From NCBI RefSeq assembly GCF_041260155.1, contig NC_091929.1, positions 31,217,962 through 31,281,961 of the forward strand: DNA of 64,000 bases, in the 5' to 3' direction. Both the position numbers and the translations under genes were made by a program. This document shows, piece after piece, positions 1 through 12,544 of the stretch. Numbering within the stretch: the first letter of the stretch is position 1; each line of letters opens with the position of its first letter. Origin of the DNA: Ptychodera flava. Taxonomy: Eukaryota > Hemichordata > Enteropneusta > Ptychoderidae. A model generated the notes under the pieces. That model saw only the letters and a list, made by a program, of their open reading frames with translations, searched no databases and was not told the origin of the DNA.

Positions 1-1415
1 AGGTTTGTTTGAATGCGTAGACTGTAGGCCTAAAGTGAGGCACGATGACGCCGTACATCACACCATTTTAATGCTACAACTGTCTAAATGAATGTCAAAA
101 ATAATCCGAATATAACCAAAATTACGTCAGATTATCCCTTCCATTTACAGTCAACAAAGCATTTCATGCCGACTACACGGGTCAGCATGCATGCTATGAT
201 ATCAATATCACATTCGAATAAGGCTGTCCAAACTTTCCCCTCTCCTCGCTCATTCATTTCCATGTATCCTTTGTTCAGTCATTGCCAAGCGCCTGCATTT
301 TGATATTGTTACCTGACGTACATATCTAACATCCCAAATTTATCTTGTGTTACTAAAAAGTCTGTTGAACGAGTAACGTCTTTGACAAACATTGGTTGAA
401 CTGGGTGGCGCCAAATGCAAATAAAACACAGTGACAGCACTGTATAATCCCCGCCTCATTTTTCAGTACAGGGAGTAAATAATTCCTGTTAAACAGATGT
501 GTTGACTGTATCTTTACTTAAGCAGTTATTCATAAGTTACTTATAAGTATTGAGGCTACCATTAATTGACTCAGCCGTGACACGCATGTTTGTTGGAATC
601 AATGCTCGTATTTGCATACTGACTTGCTCGTACATGTATTTGCTCAGTGATTTGACCTCGTTCATGGGTCACCGATATCGCTGTAACTTAGTCTATAGCC
701 ATAATCTTGTTTGTTCTCGGTAATCGGAGAAATCGGATGTTTTGACTAGCTGCCTGACTTTTCTAAGTTTTCTAAGCAGCATGCAGCATTTCAGGATTTA
801 ATACTTCCTATCGTGGATGTTCATGGTTCGGGATTAATTCAAAGCAAGCTTACTCTTGCTGTATGGTAGCATTCTTATTTCAGCGTAGGGAACATGTATA
901 CATACAAATGTTTAATTGTTAACGGCAAAAATACTCCTCTACTTACATGTATGCCCGTCGTTCTTATCTTCTATCACATTATCAGAGAAATACAAATAGA
1001 ACTGAGAATTAGCTAGTGAAAATTTACTGTATTATTAAAAATCTAATTGAGTAGCAATCAAACAAAAAAAAAATGGGACTCGCATAAAAATGCAATATAA
1101 GGCTTCGAAATAACATCTCTGCGTGTTGCTATCACTTAAAATATACCGTTCGAGGTCATATCTAAAAGCATAAAACCATATGTGTAAAGTTAGAGTTGAA
1201 AAGTGGGTCTAGGACGATTAGGACAGGTGAGTGCAACAAAGACAACAACGCTGACTTATTTCAAACGGTCAGATCTACGCGTGAGAAGCATGAATATACT
1301 GTTCAAACGACACATATTTGACACAACGTTATTGCGTTGACCTGACCTGTGTTCGCATAAATGAAGAAATGGTTGATCACGTCACAACGTTTGATACAAT
1401 ATTCTTTAAAATTCT

Positions 1416-1484
1416 TAGGCTGTAAAGATGTGAATGAAAGAATAGATATAATATCTATTCTATCGTGCACACCTTTACAGCCTA
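1416..1484. repeat. Short palindrome (hairpin)
   Basis: Outer arms TAGGCTGTAAAG and CTTTACAGCCTA are perfect inverted copies. An inner palindrome AGAATAGATA/TATCTATTCT meets almost without a loop. A small foldback MITE remnant is most likely. A hairpin RNA is possible but the near-zero loop argues against it. Confidence 0.6.
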
Positions 1485-3130
1485 TAGCTTTCCCCAAATA
1501 AGAAAATATTGTTCAGGCAATCAAACCCAACTCGATGTGTTTAAATGCTAAAGCCACAGAAACCCATTGGACCAGGAATGTTGATGATAGAAGTTATGGT
1601 TTCAAGATTAGAGGAACTCTGGTTTAACATCGTGGACGATTCACGTCAATCCATGATTTGAACCAAGGAATTCAACTGATAAAACCACAGCTAATATTCA
1701 CGAGACAGGAATCGGCAATGCCAAAGTGACCGTGGCCCATACAATATGTAGCTGAAGACAGTTTTGTCAATTCAGTATGCTGTAATGTACCATAATTTAC
1801 TGCTGCATGGCTTTGCAAAGTCCCTCTCTGAGAACCTTTTCACCGCATTGTGTACAGGTCATGTCTCGACAGTCCAAGTCCAAAAAGTGTAAGGAACTCA
1901 ATGTGTACAGTTATCTCTTTCATGTCTCCGCTGCGGTAAAATTTTGTCGATGTAATGTTAATGCACCCTTTGGTATTTTCCGGATTTTCGCCAATTATTA
2001 AGCAAAAGTATGTTCGGCAGAGTTTGTGTTGTTGTTGTCGTGTGGCGCTGAGCGGAATTGGCGTGCTGGCGAAAACGGGAAAGTTTTTAGCTTCGGGAAA
2101 GTGAGTTTTACTATTTACAAATTCCTCTCACATTTTATGAATATATAATGAGTGTGTTTGAACCAAATTTGAAAGTCTTTTATCGATACTGTCTGGTTTT
2201 ACTCAATGGTTTACGGTCAGTCATATCGTCTTTTACAAGTTGGTCATGGAAGGACGTGTTTATGAAATGCTGGCGCGTTATGTTTTGATTTGTGTGAAGC
2301 AGTGTTTCTGCTCTGAAAGCTCACAAAGTAAGTATGGTTGCTATGCGATTGGCAGCACGATGCCATCTCGTCGTACTTTTCGCATAATCTCGTGCAATTA
2401 TCAACCACGAATAAAGTCTCCGAAAAGTTTAACACCTGTGAAGCTCATTTTAATATGAAAAGGCCATAGTCTAACGAGACGACCATGGAACAAAAGGCAT
2501 GCCGCGTTACTAGTCTGTCTTTCTATTTATCTGTGGCTGTATATACTCTATAGTAATAGTCGGTAATGTTCATTTGTTTTTCATGTTTCAGATAATATTA
2601 TGCAACGGTGTAATTTTGCTCAGTTACGATATTCCTCTATTGAGGACACGGCTCATGCAGTAGTAGTAATACTGCCTTGACAAACAAGTCTGGATGTGGG
2701 CCGGAAGACCCTTGAAAATTTCTCTGATATTATTTTAAAGAAAACTCCAAAACAACCTGAAAAAACAATTCCGACTTATAATACTTTGAAGTCCCCGCAG
2801 TGACGGGTGGGTTTTTTACACTCTGTTTGTGCAATTTCTTGATAAAAATAGCCTCATTGATCTAAAGAAGAATGGAAATAGTTACTTCCCTCTCACCTTT
2901 AAAAAATACCCTACATGATCATGATGAATATACGCAAAAACTATATTAATTACCGTGTGTGATAGAACGGTTCTATAAAATCTATATAAGGGTCAATGAG
3001 CGCCAATGGACGGTCAGATTTCTGGTTTATGAATTGCAAGGAGAGAAGAGAATGTTTGAACATTTCACGCATTTCATAGCAATTTCATGCATAAACAATT
3101 AACTTTGTTTGCATGTGATGACAAATGTAA

Positions 3131-3267
3131 GCATAGAGATACAGAGAGTGAAGTTAAATTGCATATCAGACCTAAGCCATAGAGATTCAGGCAGTAATGT
3201 TGAACTGAATATCAGACCTAAGCCATAGAGATACAGGCAGTAATGTTAAACTGAATATCAGACCTAT
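3131..3267. repeat. Minisatellite, 46-bp unit x 3
   Basis: The phrase CATAGAGAT(A/T)CAG recurs at 3132, 3178 and 3224, a 46-bp period. Each unit also contains ATATCAGACCTA. Two units are nearly identical and the first is more diverged. Confidence 0.8.
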
Positions 3268-5127
3268 TTCCAAATGGATCATCCTAAAGCCTTCTCTCAA
3301 GCCATTGGCTGGGCAATAATATTTAATTAAGGGGATAAACCTGCCGATCTACTCGGCAATGACGTCAGTCGTCTCAAGTGTTACTGTCTGTCACAGACGA
3401 TAATTACAAAGAGTTTGTAAATAACTGACTGTTTAACCAAACATCATGGCGTATAATTACTGACCATAATGAAGGCGAAATAATAGCGCATGCTCTGTAA
3501 GGCTATTATCAGGAAGAGTTTAATCGCTACTTTCTGATATCGCTCACGTTGGACTCCATCTTGCAGAGATTCGTCTTTATAAGTATTCATGTCGTAAGAA
3601 CACTTTGTTGTTTTCACATAGCCGTACATTGCTTAACAAAACGGGTCAACATATCCTGGTGAGTGTACTAGCCTTAGGTTATATGCGTTCTTCAAGATTG
3701 TCCGTTGGTGGAGTAGCACTGAAGAAGTTGCCACCTTAAGAGAAAAAACTTCATTTACGGGTTATATGGTAATACTACGCATGATGGATCTTTAAATTCC
3801 TGAAGCAATAATCGATTAAGTACTTTATGTGGTTCATCATATTTCACCATGTCTCGAATCACCAAAACGTGATCGATGCATTCGGAATTTTATTGAAAAG
3901 ATCAACAAAGACGTAATCCTAAGTTGGCATTTAAATACCTTCGGCGAGTGAATTTTAGACTGACTTATTAAGCATCTTTTCAACATCAAAAGCAAACGAT
4001 GAATGCCTTTACATCCACTCAAATAAGAATCGGTATTTGTTGACTTAAAGGCAATACACACCTTGATATTAACAAACTTGAACTTTCGTTCTAACTTTCC
4101 GCGAAGACACTTTTAATCACTCCCTTTGAAATCAAAAACAGAAAGCAAGAATCGCTGTACAAAATTTTGAAATAGACACCCATTGAAATCCACAATGGTC
4201 GTCAAAAGTAAATTTTCGATTTTCACAAAAATGATATTGTGAAAACTTTAGTTACTTAATGAGAGTAAAATTGAGCCTGAAAAATTGAAGACAAAAATAA
4301 TAGTAAAAGTTTGAGAGTCCGGATATTTGTGTCCGACCTTGACAGACTGGAGTGTCACAGTGCAACAGCGCCGACAAGCAACGTGTTGTGCATTTTGACT
4401 CCTGATCTTAACAACTACCATCTCATGACTCCCCTTAACCATGGCCCTTTGATAATCAATGACATCAAGGGTTAGTGATTTATAGCACAACTGGGCCACT
4501 GTAAACTTGACCTTAAGGTATACTCAATGATATAAAGTCACCACACCTTCACACCTACACATTAATCACATGGTGTCAATATGGCACAAGCCGGTATTAC
4601 TACACCAATTACCACGTGTCCTGGGAAGACGTGCATGGACCTGTGTATGTCTTGACTGGCCAACGGGGTTTCTTCCACAATTAAGATTTCACGACAAAAA
4701 GTTCGATGCAGCTGTGTCTATGCTTATTTTAGTCTTCTTTTTGTGGGTTGAAAATACGCTTTTTCGGGTATCGGGATATTTGAGTGCATCACTAACGTTA
4801 AGTTGAATTTACAACGCTAAATAAATGATGTTTATATGCGGCACATTATGCTTTTTATTGGCTGAACATTATATTTGAAGACGAGCTACACATAGACACG
4901 TCCTTCCACCGGATATCGACATTGACACGTGTCACCGTGCATTTGAACATTTAATACTATTTCGGTTATTGGGTAAAAAGTTAATGATTTATTCACAATT
5001 TACCGAGCGTCAGTCACGGACAGGATTAAGCAACGCCATGTTTATTTCCACAAAGTGGCTCCATTGCGAGTAAGTGCATATGACTGGTTAAGTTTGCTTG
5101 CTCCAGGGAGATGTCAGTGTCGTGAAC

Positions 5128-5157
5128 ATGGCTTCAGGGAAGCACAAGAATCCAGAC
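5128..5157 (+). CDS. SLC28-like exon 1 (start codon)
   Basis: The exon reads ATGGCTTCAGGG and ends CCAGAC before the donor gtaagc: ten residues, [10 protein letters not shown], phase 0. It lies 5.4 kb from exon 2. The KNP tripeptide recurs in exon 2, and no in-frame alternative start gives a better donor, but the exon is short enough that only a transcript would make it certain. Confidence 0.65.
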
Positions 5158-8100
5158 GTAAGCTGATACTAAAATTGTTTCTCATTGTTAAGGTCTGAGT
5201 CGACAAAGTGTCACACGACAAATGTGTTTTTTTCCTTCAAGCATAAGGCAAAGTACATGCCTCGGTATCTGTTGTATTGGCAAGCGTGGAGTATTGAAAA
5301 ATAAGTTTATTACATTTTGACCCGGACCTAACCGCGCAGTCATTTTAGAGGGAGTATACAAGGGACGTCATGACCACTACCGCAGGAGTTGAACACGAGA
5401 GCATTTCAGAGCAGTTTTTACATTAATGGAGTTTGCTTGAACTAATTGTCATTTTAACTTGCATTTGGTTGGAGTGTATGTAGTAAATAGAGTAGATGAG
5501 AAGGCGTTATGTCCTTATAATTACACTGTCAGTGATCCCTTCTTCAGAGGACAGAAAACATTTGAAGAACCCGCCAGTTATGCAGCGTTACGTGCAGGTG
5601 TCAAGCAAACTAGACAAGGACATGGTTCTAGTTATTAATGAGTACAATTTATTCAGCTGAATAGATGTGCTTTCATAAAGTATTCATATTACATGTTTCA
5701 AAAGTCATATTACCACACGTTATCCCAATTTCTAGGCCTTTGCAATGATTTCAGTACCTGCTAATTTTGTCTTATTGTTGTACTTCTCCTTGGCTCAAGC
5801 AAATTCAAAGCAGACTACAAGTTCAACTAACTAAAACGATAGGCTAGCTCGGAACGGAGGGGAGACAGGCATAATGCCATGAGTCTCTGCTGAAGCAGGA
5901 AGGCACCTCGGCGAATGACCCGTGTCAAGGCAGATTAGACACCTCTCGACAGACCTCCTTTATGTAATAATGTAGTACGCTGCATTAGAAACTATAGACG
6001 CCATCTTTGATATCGAGAATGATTGGCAGGATCGCAATGTACAATGCAGACTATCAATTCACCTAAGATTCAGCATCACTGAAATTCAAACACTGCATCA
6101 AAACACAATGATACAGATAAATTCACGTGAATGAGTTGCCTATATTATAGAATAATACACGTGAATCCATATGAATCCACATGAATACAGGCTTGCTGAA
6201 TACAAGCAATGGATTCTTGACTGTATTCATCTGTATATGCACTCCTTAGCTAAAATACAGGCAATAATACATGCTGATACAGTAAGTATAATCGGGTTTT
6301 CATGCAGTGAAATGTTCGCTACCCCCCCCCCCCGTCCCTCCCCACCAATTTCAACGGTAGGGTGAATCAAATTTTCGACTTTGATAAATACAAAGACGGT
6401 GACAACTTCTTAATTCTCCAAAAATATCAAATACAGCCTACAAAAACAGCCAACACATTGCATCAAAATGTTTAAATTAATTCAGTGCCCTAATTATGCG
6501 GGCAACGAGCATTTTAAGGTTATATGCTCTTCGAAAGTGAAGACTTAAGCTGTCGTCTAACTTTTATCAATTAAACTTTCGGCCATTCTCTTACTAAAGC
6601 AAGAATAAAAATCAGGAGTAACCATGCAAACTTTGGTACTAGAGAGACAAACTACCTAAGATTCCTGATATTTGAAATTCAAAATGGCCGCCATCCATGT
6701 GTTAACTCAACGAAGAAAAATAAAATTTTCGATTTTCGGAAAACTAAGACGTTGAAAACTTGTCTTTTATGTCAAGACCTTAAAATGAGAGCCACAAGAG
6801 GTGGATCAGAGGAGAATTGATAAAATTTGAAAGCCCGAATTTCTGTCCCAGAGCCGCGTTCTACCTCAAAACCAATGCTATACCAATGCTTGTAATGCTG
6901 GTATATAACGCCGTTTCAAAGGTCAAATATCTGTCTTACTGAGTTCGCCCTTGGGTCACGCGATATCACAGCTTTGATGACAGATGCATTCAAATACGTA
7001 CACCTTTAGCGTTTCACGAAGTTAGGTAGTAACAACCAGCAGACATGTCATCAGCGCTTGGAATTTTCTAGGTCAGAAGTCCAATACAGGCGTGCCGAAA
7101 TAACAACTTTTATTCAAGCCTTGGTGCAAACTTGAACCGGGCAGGTACGTTACAGTTTAAAATGTTGAGCATTGAAACGGAAAGTGCGTTGTAGACTGCT
7201 GATGAATGTTGGTGACACTAAGTGGACTTTGTTCCATGTCTGAATCATCATTGCCCGAAAATATCTGCTTTTGGTAGAATTTGCTGATTCATAGTTGTTA
7301 ACTGCGTACAAAGGTCTTATCAGAAACAGATAATATGAATTTTATTTGGCTTTCCTGGTATATCAGCTAACTTAGCATATTTTCACTGCTTTCATTTGTA
7401 AGTCAACATTTATATTACTAGATGTTGCAGACATTAATGACTTGGAATGTTTCATAGGTCTAAAAGTGCTCTTTGCCTTCTTCGCGTCTCTACACTGCTT
7501 GGACATAGCAAATTGCAATAATGCAAAAAATGGATGAGAAGTTGTCCGATGCGATATGCTTTTCAACGGAAATGACAGTAGTAAACAAACACAAATTTTG
7601 AAAATCGAAAATGGCGGCGGTCACGCATGACAGCAAAACTGCATTTCGGAGAGTGGACATTGGTGCCATTTTACCAAATCAAGTGCAATGGTAAATTGGC
7701 AACGTTCAGATGACTTTGGAACTCTATGATGTCATATAATTGGCATCAAAACAACAACAACATTTTAGAGTAGACGATAAAAACGGAAAACTCATACAAC
7801 TTGACTATGTATGACGAGCTTTTTGACCTACAAACAAGGTCACCTAAAATCGTATGCTGTTACTAATCTTGTGATATTTTTGCATCTATCTTTGAATCTA
7901 CAGTCAATTACACCCACAAAATGCACCCGTCATGAAAAATCTTTAGAACATTGTGAAATCTATTTTTTGCAATTTATAATTGTACTTCGAATCATTATGA
8001 TAAGGTGACTTAAGGAACGTACCCATATTCAGGCACTGGCAATTTAGAAATTCTTTCAACATATTATATTCTCTCAGTTGTATGGCTATTCAAGTGAAAC

Positions 8101-11100
8101 ATTTCCCATGCTAGGTCTTATATTTACGCTGTCGATAGGTTGCTTACGAGAATAGCGGTGGATTTGTCAACTGTGAGTATAACAACAGCTGAATCGACTG
8201 ACCAATATGTGACATATACCTAAGATAGCGTGAAATGTATTGCCTAAACCCTTGATTTCTAATTTTTAAATATTAATATAACCTTTACAACCTCTCTGAC
8301 ATTGATAACCTCTTTGTACATTGCATTACTCTAAGCAAAGCCTTCGGTCCACGTTGCTAGGTAGTCACAAATGCTAGCAATTAATTTAACATATGAAAAA
8401 GCTCTGCTTTATTGGAAAGATGAATTTTTTTAGTTGTAAACTAACGATATATCCACATAAGGAACTATATCTACATCTTATTTTATGCAGACTGGAGTCT
8501 AAGGTAGACAATGTTGTTTCACAATATATATTTGATACAGTGACTTATTTTAGAGATAGAAAAATGACAAGATATCTTTCCTGCTCATTGATGCAATTAT
8601 TTTCCTTTGTTTCACAGGTTTTCTGTAGAAAGATGCTTTTTTATGAACAAAATAACAGTCAAAAAGGCATTAAAAAGGCAGTTTTTGTCATTATTAGCTG
8701 TGCTTTTATGGTTTCAATGTTACAAGAAAAGGTCCTCTCAGACACTGTACACATCAGATTTGGTTAAAAAAGCTCTCTATGGCTCCTCAGGAGATTTAAT
8801 TGGATGGTTGGCAAGTCTTAGCACCCATCAAAGTTTTTGATTCACTGCTTTTTCCTCTTTGATATTAATGATTGACATCCATTTCTGTACAACAGTTCAG
8901 GTTAAGCAGAGAAAGTGGGAAACACATTCACAGCTCATTCAAAATACAGCTCATTCAAAATGTACTGTATTCAAACTTTAAGATTCACACTTTGAAATTC
9001 CTATCTTACAACTGACATGTCAACAATTTCATTAAAACATAAAATGACTATTTAAAATATAAATATATGTAAAATGTAAAATATAATATATATATATATA
9101 TATAATTTATGTCCACCTTTTGTTTTACCTATGTCGCGCCCCGGGGGGTCACCCTGTTTTCGAAATTAGGAATAGGGGGGTCACCCTGTTTTCAAAATTT
9201 GGAATAGGGGGGGGTCAGCCACTTTTTGACGTCGGCAAACAATAATCCACCGCCCCCCAGGCCGAAGAAACTGACCAGTCCCTTATCAATTTGGGATAAC
9301 AAGGTGGGTCTCTATCGCTCTGTAGCATGTATTTTGGTAGTTGCTGTCGATTTCTCGAAGCGCTTCAAATTCATTTTCTGCACGTTTTCATTTGTTGAAG
9401 AATGTGAAATATCTTCAGAAGTTTAATGGCCTCGAGAAATTAATCTCTTTTGATGTTGATGTTGGCGACTTTGTACTGTAGAAATCTTGCTCAAAACTCA
9501 AAAGTGACTCTTATCATAATAACTGAAAGATCAAAGGATGCCATCATAATATGCAAGTTGTATTTTGTTATTCATGAGTAAAACTACTTGAATAATTTGA
9601 TTATTGACAACATAATAGTTAAAAATGATGAGACACCTATGATATGCATTGATGTTAAAATTAGTTCTTACATAATATATTGAAGAACTTGCTCTTATGT
9701 GTATGGCCAAGATATCTGTGTGTTTTAAAAAGTAACATAGACCATGCCAATTGCATGTTTCCTACCAGGGTAGATTTCAACCTTAGCAAATAGAATTTAT
9801 CAAGCTTGTATATTTTGATGGCATGTCAGACAATCGGCTAGACTTACTATCCACTATCAGCGAAACGTGAAAGAATGTGAGGAACTCTCGAATCGAGGCT
9901 GTTTGTGGTAATTGGTCGAATCAAACAATCCAACGATTGAATAATTTATATGTATTGCCAATGACACCTTTTTGAACGTTTAACATGATGTCGTTGGTGA
10001 GAAAAATGTTGCTAAAATGTCCAAAGTGATTAAGTGGTCCTGACAAGTCGCATATGCTCAAGTGGTCAAATAAAATATTGCTATATTTCTGTAAGAAATC
10101 ATGTCTTTCATTTACTCAACTTCATTTATCAGTAATGTGCCTAAAGGTCCAGATGTCTTCCTTTATTTGGTTTTTGCAGTATTTTTCCTGTATGTTTGCT
10201 CGTTTCTTGTTCAAAATACAAACACTTGGCTGTGACCCATATTGGAGACTTAGGTTCTGAGTTACAGCTTCAACGTTGTTTTGTTAAAGGTATACAGTCA
10301 CCTGTAATCTAAATATGCCCATATATGGTCAAAGGGGCGTTCCTTGGTATTCAAAATTCCCATGTGAGGGCGCTGTTTTTAAAAGGCGGCCACCCGCTTA
10401 AAATCTATGATTGGTTAGATTTTCTCTTTCCATGGTAACTGTGGCAAAATTGGAATAGGTGACAGTATACCTTTAATAGCATGTGTAAAACCGTCATTAC
10501 ATCACAATCGATGATCGTCTTCATGTTCTTTGCTACCTTTAGGAAAGTGAATACACAGAGATAGGAGCGATAGAGAAGGTCAACGACATGGAAAGCGATG
10601 ACAAGATGGATCAGGCTGTTACAGGACAATACAAAAATCCTGAAGTTGATGACAATATGAAATCTGGACTCTCAAAGGTATTGATTGTAATGACTCCTTC
10701 AGTCAAAATCAGATTGTTGATAAAGTACTGTTGATAAAGTAGCTCAGCAAATGAAATCATTCATCGTATATGTCCTATTATAATATGATTGGACAACTCA
10801 GAAAAATATATAGATAAATAACGGTTATCTACCATAAGATTGACTTCTAGAGCACCACTGACTTCGTCGGGCGTTGTAATAAAACAGGCACTGTTAAATC
10901 GATAGCATATACAGAATTATTCTGCATAATATTTTTTTCTTATACTGTATGTTAAAACGTTTTATACTTCACCACCCGCAGTTTGTAATTTCTAATATTA
11001 TACACTGTGTGAAAACCATAGATATGCCATGTCACTTATGAATTTTTAAAATTATGCAGAATGTTAGATCATTAAATGGATTCTTCTCTATGAGTAGCTA

Positions 11101-11647
11101 CACATTCCAAAATATTGTAGTGTCGTTCATCAAATTTTCGCCCATGAAAAAAACATATTTGATAAACTTTACATCTTTATAATTGCAGAAACTGGCAGAT
11201 GGGATAAATGGATTTTACAGGTGGTGCAATGGATACTCAAAGGAGTTCAAGATATGTGTATATGGATTACTTGTTGCGTGTTTTTGTGCATACTTCATTT
11301 ATGCTTGTTGGTATAATTTCTACAATGCCCTAGCCTTATTCATATTCACTGGACTTACGTTATTGTACCTAATTTATGCCCTGATAAGGGATAGATGTGG
11401 CGATGTTCTATGGGAAAAGTGTTTATCTCCATGCTGTGGAGTGCTAGGCAAGTACTGGTACATTCTCAAATGGTGAGTATGAGATATTCACTTTCGTCTT
11501 GCTTACAATATTAATGTGCGTGTTATTTGTATTTGAATTATCGAACTCCCATTTCGTGTATGGATATTTGTAACATATTTTTTATCAAGACTCATTGAAT
11601 GTGTTGTTATTAACTGACTTGAACAAATATACATTAAAACATATAAC

Positions 11648-11717
<70 letters not shown>

Positions 11718-12478
11718 TTGTCTGTCTGTCTTGTCTCTCTGTCTGTCTTTCTCAGGCCAGTCTTTATTATCCTAATCCTTGGATTAATTGTATATCTTAT
11801 CTATGAAGCAAGAGATTATCCACCTCAACTGATGTCCTCTGTTGGCGCCTGCGTATTTGTTCTCTTTGGCTTTATCTGTTCAAAGTATCCTGCTTCGGTA
11901 CGAAAATATTTAGAAACGAAAGTTAATGATTTTTCACACCCTACATAACACATGTGATTGTCGAACAAGGGTTAAAATAATTTATCGTGTGATAAAATGT
12001 AGCTGCAGAATGTGGTAAAATAGAACTCGAACATCACGCCGTCCCTAATACACTGAAATCAAAAGTACATAAAAGAAATATCGACCACCGCTATGCATCG
12101 GAATTGCTGTCGCAGTTACTTTTTTTGCAATGTATCAAATAAACATCTAAATAAGGCCACTTTATGTTATCAATAATCAACTTGGAAGGAAATTATTCAT
12201 ACTGGTATAAAGTCACAAAGTAATAAGGTCACTTGATAATTGCCTAATGAGATAATAATGGGAATGATGTTTTTTAAAAGAGCGTAAATAACCATCCGTT
12301 AATTTACAAAAAAGCTACACAAACGATAATACAGGAGCTAACACGTACACAGCATGCCGTAGTCTTAAATTTACTACCATGATGTTCTAACTGGGGAGAA
12401 TCATGTTTATTATAAAACATGACAATGTCACAGGGACTACTAAATCACTAGCATGTCAAGAATTATTTTGCATATAAA

Positions 12479-12544
<66 letters not shown>

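Larger units (their letters stand above)
1..5127. other. Upstream non-coding region of the nucleoside transporter
   Basis: No open reading frame here has codon structure, splice sites or recognisable protein similarity. The stretch holds one short palindrome (1416-1484), a three-copy minisatellite (3131-3267), and near 4140-4300 a degenerate member of the dispersed family whose core reads AAATTCAAAATGGCCGCCAT. The core promoter of the gene at 5128 presumably lies in the last few hundred bases, but I see no convincing TATA box. Confidence 0.6.

Noticed and set aside
1416-1484. Candidate microRNA precursor
   Set aside because: The hairpin has almost no terminal loop and a self-complementary core, as in palindromic MITEs, and no paralogue was seen.
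8393-8840. 124-codon and overlapping 77-codon frames in SLC28 intron 1
   Set aside because: The similarity to a frame at 14611-14832 comes from the 85-bp DNA repeat. There are no splice signals and composition is AT-biased.
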